From a virus: a stretch of 20,705 bases of DNA. The stretch covers positions 1 through 20,705 of the IMG/VR virus record IMGVR_UViG_3300042882_000833; one strand, given 5' to 3'. Shown piece after piece: positions 14,386 through 20,705 of the stretch (positions are counted from its first letter, which is position 1; each line of letters begins with the position of its first letter). Made by a program: the position numbers and the translations under genes. The notes beneath the pieces are model-generated. The model did no database searches, was not told where the DNA came from, and worked only from the letters and a program-made list of their open reading frames with translations.

Positions 14386-14963
14386 TGAGTGCAGATATTG
14401 ATATTGATTTGGCCGACAGAGATCAACTGCTGGCATTGATTCAAGCCACACCAGCCAGACAAATGCATCAAGGACAGGTACGTCGTCACAACAGCGGTGT
14501 ATATGTGACAGACATTCCTTATGATCCGGTCAATGCTTGTGCCGCTATTGACTATGAAACTGCTGAACAACTTGGCTATTTCAAAGTTGATCTATTGAAC
14601 ATGACGGTGTACAAGTTGATCCAGAGTGCAGAGCACTATGAACAAATGCTGGCACAGGAACCCACCTGGTCGCGACTATGGACGGATCCTACCTGGGCCA
14701 GCGAGCTGGTTCACGTGGGTAATTATGCAACATTGTTGCAAAGCATGAAACCCGACAGCATACCCAGGATGGCGGCCTTTATCAGCATCATCAGGCCTGG
14801 CAAGGCACACCTACAGGACAAGGATTGGGCCACAGTGTTTACGTCTGTGTGGGATGGCGATGCCAGCCGCGGATTTGTGTTCAAGAAATCTCATGCCCTT
14901 GGTTACGCAACTTTGGTGGCACTGCACATGAATCTGCTCAGTCAATCCTGCGCACCAGTGTAA
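14385..14963 (+). CDS. Miniature DNA polymerase III alpha (DnaE)-like palm-domain protein
   Basis: A 192-residue protein whose ATG at 14385 shares one base with the upstream stop (TGATG); in-frame TTG and GTG codons at 14379 and 14382 lie inside the upstream gene. The sequence reads as DnaE catalytic-core landmarks in order. ADIDIDLADRDQLL (3-16) matches PDFDIDF..RRDEV with D6 and D8 as the paired catalytic aspartates. RRHNSGVYVTDIP (33-45) matches the vHAAGVVIs segment. LGYFKVDLLNM (63-73) matches LGLxKxDxLGL with D69 as the third catalytic aspartate. MAAFISIIRPG (129-139) matches the ALYRPG motif, and FVFKKSHALGYATL (164-177) matches FNKSHAxAYaxL. The PHP, clamp-binding, OB and most finger regions are absent; DnaE is about 1160 residues. 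It may be a minimal or split polymerase, or a decoy that binds replisome parts. It is last in its operon. Confidence 0.68.
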   Translation: MSADIDIDLADRDQLLALIQATPARQMHQGQVRRHNSGVYVTDIPYDPVNACAAIDYETAEQLGYFKVDLLNMTVYKLIQSAEHYEQMLAQEPTWSRLWTDPTWASELVHVGNYATLLQSMKPDSIPRMAAFISIIRPGKAHLQDKDWATVFTSVWDGDASRGFVFKKSHALGYATLVALHMNLLSQSCAPV

Positions 14964-15315
14964 TGCTTTTGCGCTTGCTTTTTCTGCTGGCCATCTCGCC
15001 GAGACTACACACAGGGCCATGCAAGATTTCAAGATCTTTGTTGGTAAATGTTCTTAGATAGGGCCGAAACATATCCCAATCGCCCTTGAGGAATATGTTG
15101 ATAGGTATGCTTCTGTTACTTTCCCACCACCATACATTGGCCAATTCAATAAATTTTTGTTTGATTTCTGGGTGTTGTATGGACCCAAAATCATAGATAG
15201 TGGTAACTGCACTGTCTTGGTTTTGTATGATGCCCACATATTCTGTGCTGGCATACACACACAAGGTGATAAATGGGTATTTTTCAGCCAATCGGGCAAA
15301 CAGATCATGATTCAT
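14938..15315 (-). CDS. Conserved hypothetical phage protein
   Basis: A 125-residue protein on the minus strand, starting MNHDLFARLAEKYPFITLCVY. The order of a short helix, beta strands EYVGIIQNQD (25-34), an aromatic run WWWESNRSIPINIFL (62-76) and a basic tail (RKSKRKSITLVRR) looks like a family I believe is common and unnamed in marine T4-like phages; no function is known to me. A late-type TAAATA box lies nine bases upstream of its ATG, so the transcript would be nearly leaderless. Its 3' end overlaps the 3' end of the DnaE-like gene by 26 bases in convergent orientation, and no terminator is visible between them. Confidence 0.75.
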   Translation of the reverse strand: MNHDLFARLAEKYPFITLCVYASTEYVGIIQNQDSAVTTIYDFGSIQHPEIKQKFIELANVWWWESNRSIPINIFLKGDWDMFRPYLRTFTNKDLEILHGPVCSLGEMASRKSKRKSITLVRRID

Positions 15316-15324
15316 AGGTTGTGA

Positions 15325-15330
15325 TATTTA
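15325..15330 (-). promoter_or_regulatory. Late-type promoter box (minus)
   Basis: TAAATA on the minus strand, nine bases upstream of the ATG at 15315. With the usual distance from a -10 box, transcription would start about three bases before the start codon. No Shine-Dalgarno sequence is present. Confidence 0.42.
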
Positions 15331-15361
15331 CCAAATGGTTTTCACGTTGAAATCTTACCGC

Positions 15362-15369
15362 GCTAAATA
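15362..15369 (+). promoter_or_regulatory. Late-type promoter box (plus), leaderless
   Basis: GCTAAATA, six of eight matches to the T4 late box TATAAATA. The ATG at 15376 begins seven bases after its last base, at the expected transcription start, so the mRNA would be leaderless. It forms a divergent late promoter pair with the minus box at 15325-15330. Confidence 0.45.
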
Positions 15370-15375
15370 CTCTGT

Positions 15376-16521
15376 ATGTACTCGACTCAGGCCTATATCT
15401 ATCAGCAGATCACTCAGGTGTTACTCATAGACACAGGTGCGGGCGAAACATTTATCTATAGGTATGATCCTGTGTACGCAAAACCATTGACCATAAACAA
15501 AGGTGTAGACAACGTGCTGTTGTTTGAATTTATCAATCAGCAAGAAAAGCCGGTAAACATCACTGGCAGCACATTCTTGTTCAGGGTGATCAACACTGCT
15601 GGCGACGAATTATTGCTGGAAAAACCCATGGTCACATTGAATGCGGCCACTGGGCGTGCCAAGGTCACTTTGACCAGTGCTGAACTGCTGGAGGTCTTGG
15701 CACAGCCAGCCAACTACAGTATCCAACGCAGCAGTGGCAATTTAGTTGAAGCAGTGTTTACCAACGCACAGGCCGGCGCCCGGGCTCCTGCGAACATTGT
15801 GGATTCAATTTTACCACAGTATGTTCCAAGCGCACCACTCACAATACCTACTATCAAACTTAGTGCTCAGGGCAGTCCAGATGGTATTGGATGGACCCAA
15901 TGGCCTTCCAACCCATATTATTCTGGAAATCCCAATGGTGGAAATTTTTACAACAGTTTTTTAAACACTGAATATTTTAGTAGTTTTATTGAACCCACAA
16001 AAGGCATTACCACGGTACAGATGACCTTGGTGGGTTACACAGGCACAATCAAAGCACAGGCTGCAGAAAACTACCAAAGCATATTTTACAATGTCACAGA
16101 ATCTACTACCTATTACGACGAAACCAGAACCATATACATGAACATTGTGGGATGGCATCCTATAATTAGATTGTGTTTCAACAACAGCATTTTTGCTGTG
16201 CCAGATCAACCTGGATTACCAGCCATAGCCACAGCCATTACAGAAAACGGTGTGGTCACCGCCATCAACGTGGTCAACGGTGGAAATGGTTATTTGGCAC
16301 CACCCAAGATCAACATCATAGGCAGCGGTTCTGGAGCAACAGCAGAAGCCACTATCTCGGGTGGTGTGGTCACAGGTATCACAGTGACCAATGGTGGAAG
16401 TGGTTATTGGTATCTACCCAATGCAGGCTCGACCAGTGTGGTCAGTCCTGCTCCTCCGTCGACATCCAGTGCTGCTGTGGTAATCAGCACCGGTTATGTG
16501 GTTGATCTATTGTATAGATAA
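15376..16521 (+). CDS. Baseplate or tail-fibre protein with BppU-like N-terminus
   Basis: A 381-residue virion-type protein. Residues ~35-117 (KPLTINKGVDNVLLFEF, then TFLFRVINTAGDELL, then LTSAELLEVLAQPANYSI) follow the beta-sandwich pattern of the BppU/DUF2479 baseplate N-terminal domain found in lactococcal and other phages, where the strand order vxfxfxxxxGxxxxLtgxxvxFxixxxdG occurs. A middle region rich in Tyr, Asn, Ser and Thr follows. The C-terminus holds two copies of GVVTxIxVxNGGxGY (292-306 and 330-344), a repeat widespread in phage fibres. Such proteins attach receptor-binding domains to the tail. No signal peptide or enzyme motif is present. It is placed among replication genes but has its own late-type box. 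Confidence 0.66.
   Translation: MYSTQAYIYQQITQVLLIDTGAGETFIYRYDPVYAKPLTINKGVDNVLLFEFINQQEKPVNITGSTFLFRVINTAGDELLLEKPMVTLNAATGRAKVTLTSAELLEVLAQPANYSIQRSSGNLVEAVFTNAQAGARAPANIVDSILPQYVPSAPLTIPTIKLSAQGSPDGIGWTQWPSNPYYSGNPNGGNFYNSFLNTEYFSSFIEPTKGITTVQMTLVGYTGTIKAQAAENYQSIFYNVTESTTYYDETRTIYMNIVGWHPIIRLCFNNSIFAVPDQPGLPAIATAITENGVVTAINVVNGGNGYLAPPKINIIGSGSGATAEATISGGVVTGITVTNGGSGYWYLPNAGSTSVVSPAPPSTSSAAVVISTGYVVDLLYR
16249..16407 (+). repeat. Imperfect tandem-type repeat in the fibre gene
   Basis: Two 45-base units at 16249-16293 and 16363-16407 match at 36 of 45 positions and encode GVVTAINVVNGGNGY and GVVTGITVTNGGSGY. The 69 bases between encode the linking strand with GSGSGATAEA. This is a protein-level beta-repeat seen at the DNA level, not a mobile or recombination site. 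Confidence 0.85.
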
Positions 16522-16533
16522 TATCAAAACTCA

Positions 16534-16562
16534 TTGAAGTTTGCCAAAAATCGTGTTATAAT
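16534..16562 (+). promoter_or_regulatory. Sigma70-type promoter giving a leaderless mRNA
   Basis: TTGAAG (16534-16539), 17 bp, consensus TATAAT (16557-16562) with TG one base before it. The primase ATG at 16569 lies exactly seven bases past the -10, so translation and transcription would begin together. There is no Shine-Dalgarno sequence. Confidence 0.68.
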
Positions 16563-16568
16563 AGACAC

Positions 16569-17552
16569 ATGATTGATGTGACCGCTTATCTGCCCGCACG
16601 ACGCAAGCCCAGTGCTTCGGGTTGGATCAGTTTCAATGCACCCTGTTGTGAGCACAATGGCGAAAGCCGAGATCGCCGCAGTCGTGGCGGTATCAAAACC
16701 ACAGATGCGGGTTGGAGCTTTCATTGTTTCAACTGTGGCTACACTGCCAGCTTTATCATAGGTCGTAATCTCAGTTTCAAGGCAAGAAAATTGTTGTCAT
16801 GGCTGGGAGTACCCGCAGAGGAAATAGAACGCATCAATCTTGAAAGCCTGCGTCATCGCAACATGGAAGGCTTGCTGACAGATCGTCAAAGGTTAAGCAA
16901 CACCTTGCAAGGCATAGAGTTTGAGGAACGCGACCTGCCACCGGCTGCAGAACTGATCACCACAAAACACAATACGCATTGGGATTACTTGCGTGGCCGT
17001 GCCGTGCCCGAAGACTATCCTGTGATGACTGTGCTGGAAAATGACAGTGTGCATTGGACTCGTCCGCAGGTCATTGTGCCATTTACCTATGACAATCGTG
17101 TGGTAGGCTACAGCAGTCGCATGTTGGACAACCGCCAGCCCCGGTACATACACGACACGCAACTGGGCTATGTGTTTGGCACAGACTTACAAGGTGCCGA
17201 CTGGCGCTATGCCATAGTGGTTGAAGGAGTGTTTGATGCACTCAGTATCGGCGGCTTGGCTGTGTTACATGCTGAGATCAATGATGCACAGGTCAGACTC
17301 ATACGTAGCCTGGATCGTGAGATCATAGTGGTTCCAGATCAAGATGCGGCAGGCATGAAGTTGGTGGATCGTGCGGTAGAGCTAGGATGGAGTGTGAGCA
17401 TGCCCGACTGGCCTGTGGATGTCAAAGATGTCAACGATGCTGTGATTCGCTGGGGAAGATTAGCAACTTTGATAACTATCATGCAGGCCCGAGAAACCAG
17501 TCGAATCAAAATAGAACTAAGGAAGAAATCACTTGTTAAAAGACAACTTTAA
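16569..17552 (+). CDS. DNA primase (T4 gp61-like)
   Basis: A 327-residue primase. The N-terminal zinc-binding part has C26, C27, H29 and C53xxC56 (CCEH ... CFNC), matching the CHC2-type finger that reads the priming site. The TOPRIM catalytic domain shows VVEGVFDALSI (217-227), with the conserved glutamate E219, and VPDQDAAG (255-262), the DxD pair for metal. This is the layout of T4 gp61 and DnaG-type primases, and length agrees with gp61 (342). It makes RNA primers for lagging-strand synthesis with the gp41-like helicase two genes downstream. The C-terminal end overlaps the next gene by 20 bases. It heads an operon with two radical SAM genes and the helicase. Confidence 0.88.
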   Translation: MIDVTAYLPARRKPSASGWISFNAPCCEHNGESRDRRSRGGIKTTDAGWSFHCFNCGYTASFIIGRNLSFKARKLLSWLGVPAEEIERINLESLRHRNMEGLLTDRQRLSNTLQGIEFEERDLPPAAELITTKHNTHWDYLRGRAVPEDYPVMTVLENDSVHWTRPQVIVPFTYDNRVVGYSSRMLDNRQPRYIHDTQLGYVFGTDLQGADWRYAIVVEGVFDALSIGGLAVLHAEINDAQVRLIRSLDREIIVVPDQDAAGMKLVDRAVELGWSVSMPDWPVDVKDVNDAVIRWGRLATLITIMQARETSRIKIELRKKSLVKRQL

Positions 17553-18666
17553 AAGTATCACAGAGTCTCAAGATTTCTTTTGCAATTATTATGACCAAGG
17601 ATTGTTTATAGGTAGCACTCCCCAGGGACAAAATTCAATTGCAATGTGTTGCTACCAAAATAAAAAAATCATTGATGTGGTTGAATTTGATCATCCTTAT
17701 CTACAAGACCTACGAACAGAAGCCAAAAACAAAGTTCCAGCGGTGTGTGATCCAGCGTGCAAATCATCAAAATATCACAATGAGAGATTGCGCACCAGGC
17801 TTGAACAATACTGGACTGATTCGGGTGTTGAGATAAAAAAATTACATCTTGAGCAAAGTTTAATTTGCAACTTGACTTGTATATCTTGTAGCAGCCGTTA
17901 CAGCAGTGCATGGTCAAAAGATTACAAAATATTTGATCCTCATGCTCATACGGTCCAATTAAAAAAATATCCTGATAGAGTTTGGAAAAATCTCAATTTT
18001 TCTAGTCTTGAACATGTGCATTTCACCGGCGGCGAACCTTTGCTTAATTTTGATAATTTTTTGATCTTAGAACATCTGGCCAGCATTGGTAGACTGAATC
18101 AGGTCACACTCACTTACAATACCAATGGAACTGTGAGAGTATCAAATAAACTTGTTGAATTATGGAAACAAGCCAAGTGGGTGAGATTACATTTTAGTTT
18201 GGATGGCAGCGGTTCTACTTTTGAATATACCAGATATCCGGCCAACTGGCAACAGGTACAAGAAAACATTCAGTGGTATAGACAACTACCAGATCCTTGT
18301 ATATTGATCGAAGTCAATGCAATTGTAGGCATACATAATGTGTTTAACTTGGATGACTTTTATCAGTGGTGGAAACAAAATTGTCAGACTGGCAATCAAG
18401 GAGACAATAGCCATATATTTGTTAAAGCAATTGCACCCAGTTCATATGGCGGCCGAGTATTGAGCCTGACTCACATGCCCAAACAATTTGAACAGCACGC
18501 ACAGGATATGTTACAATCACTGAGTGACTTGCCTGGGGCCAGCGATTTGATTTCTCTGGTAAGTCAACAAAGTGACATGCAATGGTTAGAATATTTTGAA
18601 AAATTAGACAATTTAAGAGGCACAAATTGGCGAGCATCTCTGACAGGACCTATAATTACAATTTGA
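17533..18666 (+). CDS. Radical SAM protein with N-terminal twitch domain (rSAM 2)
   Basis: A 377-residue enzyme paralogous to rSAM 1. The cluster site is CNLTCISC (C112, C116, C119), GGEP is at 166-169, and TYNTNGT (194-200) is the following strand. The N-terminal twitch cysteines are C17, C39-C40 and C72-C76; the last pair is spaced Cx3C instead of the Cx2C of rSAM 1 and 3. EYTRYPANWQQV (231-242) repeats the motif seen in rSAM 1. The start is TTG 17533, supported by AAGGAAG at 17519-17525 with a seven-base gap; no ATG lies nearby. It overlaps the primase gene by 20 bases and is four bases from the helicase start. It is richer in A+T than both neighbours (23 G+C in row 18001, against 31 in rows sampled from each). 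The reaction is unknown. Confidence 0.85.
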   Translation: MLKDNFKSITESQDFFCNYYDQGLFIGSTPQGQNSIAMCCYQNKKIIDVVEFDHPYLQDLRTEAKNKVPAVCDPACKSSKYHNERLRTRLEQYWTDSGVEIKKLHLEQSLICNLTCISCSSRYSSAWSKDYKIFDPHAHTVQLKKYPDRVWKNLNFSSLEHVHFTGGEPLLNFDNFLILEHLASIGRLNQVTLTYNTNGTVRVSNKLVELWKQAKWVRLHFSLDGSGSTFEYTRYPANWQQVQENIQWYRQLPDPCILIEVNAIVGIHNVFNLDDFYQWWKQNCQTGNQGDNSHIFVKAIAPSSYGGRVLSLTHMPKQFEQHAQDMLQSLSDLPGASDLISLVSQQSDMQWLEYFEKLDNLRGTNWRASLTGPIITI

Positions 18667-18670
18667 TACT

Positions 18671-20074
18671 ATGTTAAAAGATTACGGACTTGAAGTCCAA
18701 CGCTTGTTCTTAGAAATGATGTTGCAGGACGCAGAAAGCTATGTGCGTGTGCAGAACATTTATAACCCAGAAAACTTTGATAGAAGTTTGCGACCTGCGG
18801 CTGAGTTTATAGCCCGGCACAGTGACGATCACAAGACTTTGCCCACCACAGAACAGATTGCAGCCAGCACAGGTGTGCGACTGAATCATATTCCTGACTT
18901 GAACGACGGACACTTTGAATGGTTCATGGACGAGTTTGAAGGCTTTACTAGACGCCAAGAACTAGAACGGGCAATCCTAAAATCAGCAGACTTGCTGGAA
19001 AAAGGTGAATATGATCCAGTGGAGAAACTGATCAAAGATGCGGTGCAGATCAGCTTGACCAAGGACATGGGCACAGACTATTTTGCAGATCCGCAAGCAC
19101 GTATCAACAAATACTTTAATAGCGGTGGACAGGTGTCAACAGGTTGGCCACAGATGGACAAGATCTTGTATGGTGGATTCAGCAGAGGTGAGCTAAACAT
19201 ATTCGCAGGTGGATCAGGATCGGGCAAGAGCTTGGTCATGATGAACATAGCCCTGAGTTGGTTGCAAGCAGGACTCAGTGGCGTGTATATCAGTTTAGAA
19301 CTCAGTGAAGAACTGTGTGCGTTGAGGACTGATGCCATGTTGGCCGGAATGAGCACCAAAGAGATCCGCAAGGACATTGATCAGACCGAACTCAAGGTCA
19401 AACTTGTGAGCAAGAAAGCTGGACAGTACCGTATCAAGGCCCTGCCAGCACAGAGCAACATCAATGACATACGAAGCTACATCAAAGAAGTACAAGTGCA
19501 AACAGGACTAAAGGTAGACTTTGTCATGTGTGATTACCTGGACTTGTTGATGCCGGTAAGTGCAAAAGTCAGCCCCAATGACCTGTTTGTCAAAGACAAG
19601 TATGTGAGCGAAGAACTGCGTAACTTGGCCAAAGAGCTCAATGTGTTGTTTGTGACAGCGAGTCAGTTGAATCGTAGTGCTGTGGAAGAAATTGAATTTG
19701 ATCACAGTCATATCTCAGGCGGTATAAGCAAGATCAACACAGCCGACAATGTGTTTGGAATCTTTACAAGTAGAGCCATGCGTGAGCGTGGCAAGTATCA
19801 GATCCAATGTATGAAGAGTCGTAGCAGTACAGGCGTAGGACAAAAGATTGACTTGGACTACAACATTGAAACCATGCGTATCACTGATCCTGGTGAGGAA
19901 GCTGGGCCGGTTAATTCATTTGCCAAAGGCAATTTGCTTGACAGCATCAAAGCAAAAAGCACAATGATCAACAAAGAAACTGTAGATGTTGATCCTGGTG
20001 GAATTAGTAAAGTTACTGCCGATGTGCAAAGTGCTAAACTAAAACAGCTATTGGGACAAATCAAACAGTCATGA
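18671..20074 (+). CDS. Replicative DnaB-like helicase (T4 gp41-like)
   Basis: A 467-residue helicase, close to T4 gp41 (475). The N-terminal helical part (1-130) ends in a linker; the RecA-type motor follows with STGWPQMDKILYGGFSRGEL (156-175), Walker A GGSGSGKS (180-187), the catalytic glutamate strand YISLELSEEL (206-215), Walker B VDFVMCDYLDLL (282-293) and SQLNR (331-335), the H3-like motif. The KSRSS segment near 378 fits the arginine-finger/H4 region. As a hexamer it unwinds the fork on the lagging strand and works with the gp61-like primase encoded in the same operon. The ATG is four bases after the rSAM 2 stop, and the stop overlaps rSAM 3 as ATGA. Confidence 0.9.
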   Translation: MLKDYGLEVQRLFLEMMLQDAESYVRVQNIYNPENFDRSLRPAAEFIARHSDDHKTLPTTEQIAASTGVRLNHIPDLNDGHFEWFMDEFEGFTRRQELERAILKSADLLEKGEYDPVEKLIKDAVQISLTKDMGTDYFADPQARINKYFNSGGQVSTGWPQMDKILYGGFSRGELNIFAGGSGSGKSLVMMNIALSWLQAGLSGVYISLELSEELCALRTDAMLAGMSTKEIRKDIDQTELKVKLVSKKAGQYRIKALPAQSNINDIRSYIKEVQVQTGLKVDFVMCDYLDLLMPVSAKVSPNDLFVKDKYVSEELRNLAKELNVLFVTASQLNRSAVEEIEFDHSHISGGISKINTADNVFGIFTSRAMRERGKYQIQCMKSRSSTGVGQKIDLDYNIETMRITDPGEEAGPVNSFAKGNLLDSIKAKSTMINKETVDVDPGGISKVTADVQSAKLKQLLGQIKQS

Positions 20075-20705
20075 CCAATCTTTATTGCTCAATGATACAT
20101 GGCGGGTTGAATATTGATTTCAAGGTAACCAATATTGACAATCAAGCTGTAATAAGACATTGTTGTTTGCGTAATGATGCTTTTCCTGTGGAAATTGATC
20201 ATAATTTTTGGCGGAATAAAAAATTAGAAACGCTGAGAGAAACTAATAAAAAAAATATATGGGATTCTGGTTGTTCAAACTGTGAAAGATTAGAATCTTC
20301 AAATGAGGTCAGTTTTAGAACTGGAATGAATGAAGGCCTAAATATTTTTGGACAATACGACACAACAGGACCATCACGCATTGATCTCATGTTTGACATT
20401 AGCTGTAATTTAGCTTGTCGTATTTGTAGTCCTCGTGACAGCACATATTGGCAACGACATCTTAAAGAACATGGACTATGGGATCAACCGGTATCAATAC
20501 CAAGAAATAAATACAACGTAATTGAATCTTTATCTAAACTTGATCTTAGCAATCTACATCAATTGGTATTTTGCGGTGGTGAAACGTTGTTGGGGCAAGA
20601 ATATTGGGATGTAGCAGAATGGCTAGGCAACAATGTTCCCAATGCCAAACAACAATTGACCTTGTGTTTTCAAACCAACGGCACCCAACCAATACTTCCT
20701 AAAAA
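20071..20705 (+). CDS. Radical SAM protein with N-terminal twitch domain (rSAM 3), 3'-partial
   Basis: The frame is open from the ATG at 20071, which overlaps the helicase stop as ATGA, to the right edge, giving 211 residues. The twitch cysteines are C6, C31-C32 and C68-C71. The radical SAM site is CNLACRIC (C112, C116, C119), followed by CGGET (168-172), a GGE motif with T in place of the usual proline. The TNGT strand near residue 203 matches rSAM 1 and 2. The C-terminal half is outside the window, so the RYPANW motif cannot be checked. It is the most AT-rich of the three (20 G+C in row 20161). No function beyond radical SAM chemistry can be assigned. Confidence 0.82.
   Translation, partial: MTNLYCSMIHGGLNIDFKVTNIDNQAVIRHCCLRNDAFPVEIDHNFWRNKKLETLRETNKKNIWDSGCSNCERLESSNEVSFRTGMNEGLNIFGQYDTTGPSRIDLMFDISCNLACRICSPRDSTYWQRHLKEHGLWDQPVSIPRNKYNVIESLSKLDLSNLHQLVFCGGETLLGQEYWDVAEWLGNNVPNAKQQLTLCFQTNGTQPILPK

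Noticed and set aside
16249-16407. Direct repeat as a possible recombination or att site
   Set aside because: The copies are only 36/45 identical and in frame, and encode a known kind of fibre repeat.
1-20705. tRNA genes, CRISPR arrays, insertion sequences, integrase or att sites
   Set aside because: Looked for by eye on both strands; none was found, and no gap between genes exceeds about 130 bases.

Overview
The window looks like part of a T4-like (myovirus-type) tailed phage genome. It carries T4-type replication genes: a UvsW-like helicase, a clamp-loader small subunit candidate, a gp61-like primase and a gp41/DnaB-like helicase. It also has virion-type genes, tight gene packing with ATGA-type overlaps, and two promoter classes. 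One class is bacterial sigma70-like (TTGAnn, 17-18 bp, TATAAT, usually with an upstream TG). The other is a TAAATA box resembling the T4 late -10 element. No tRNA, rRNA, CRISPR array, integrase or transposon was seen. Promoter and terminator style point to a bacterial host; I cannot name it from the sequence.

Layout. (1) Positions 1-5397, minus strand: a compact eight-gene operon of sugar and methyl transfer enzymes (GT9-like, three SAM methyltransferases, GT25-like, a GT-A protein, an NAD-dependent sugar epimerase/dehydratase, another GT-A-like protein). (2) 5399-5414: a perfect 16-bp palindrome carrying back-to-back late-type boxes that face this operon and the plus-strand genes. (3) 5418-7056, plus: two more glycosyltransferase-like genes, then a late-type promoter and a virion-like protein (7083-7739) ending at a strong terminator. 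(4) 7789-9233: a small two-helix membrane protein and a monocistronic AAA+ ATPase, each with a sigma70-type promoter, ending in two tandem hairpins. (5) 9268-12715: an operon of radical SAM enzyme, UvsW-like helicase and a PLP-aminotransferase-like protein. (6) 12768-14963: an operon of an unknown protein, a clamp-loader small subunit candidate, a zinc-finger protein and a very small DnaE-like (Pol III alpha) palm-domain protein. (7) 14938-16521: a divergent late-type pair, a conserved phage protein on minus and a baseplate/fibre-like protein on plus. (8) 16569-20705: an operon of primase, radical SAM, DnaB-like helicase and radical SAM (cut by the window edge).

Most striking points: a 192-residue protein that appears to keep all three catalytic aspartates of bacterial Pol III alpha while lacking about five sixths of that enzyme; three N-terminal-twitch radical SAM proteins interleaved and translationally coupled with replication genes; a PLP-enzyme-like gene in one of those operons; and promoters spaced so that several operons would be transcribed as leaderless or nearly leaderless mRNAs. 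The glycan genes probably alter phage or host surface polysaccharide or glycosylate virion proteins; this is inference from family membership only. All identifications come from reading motifs by eye, without database searches.
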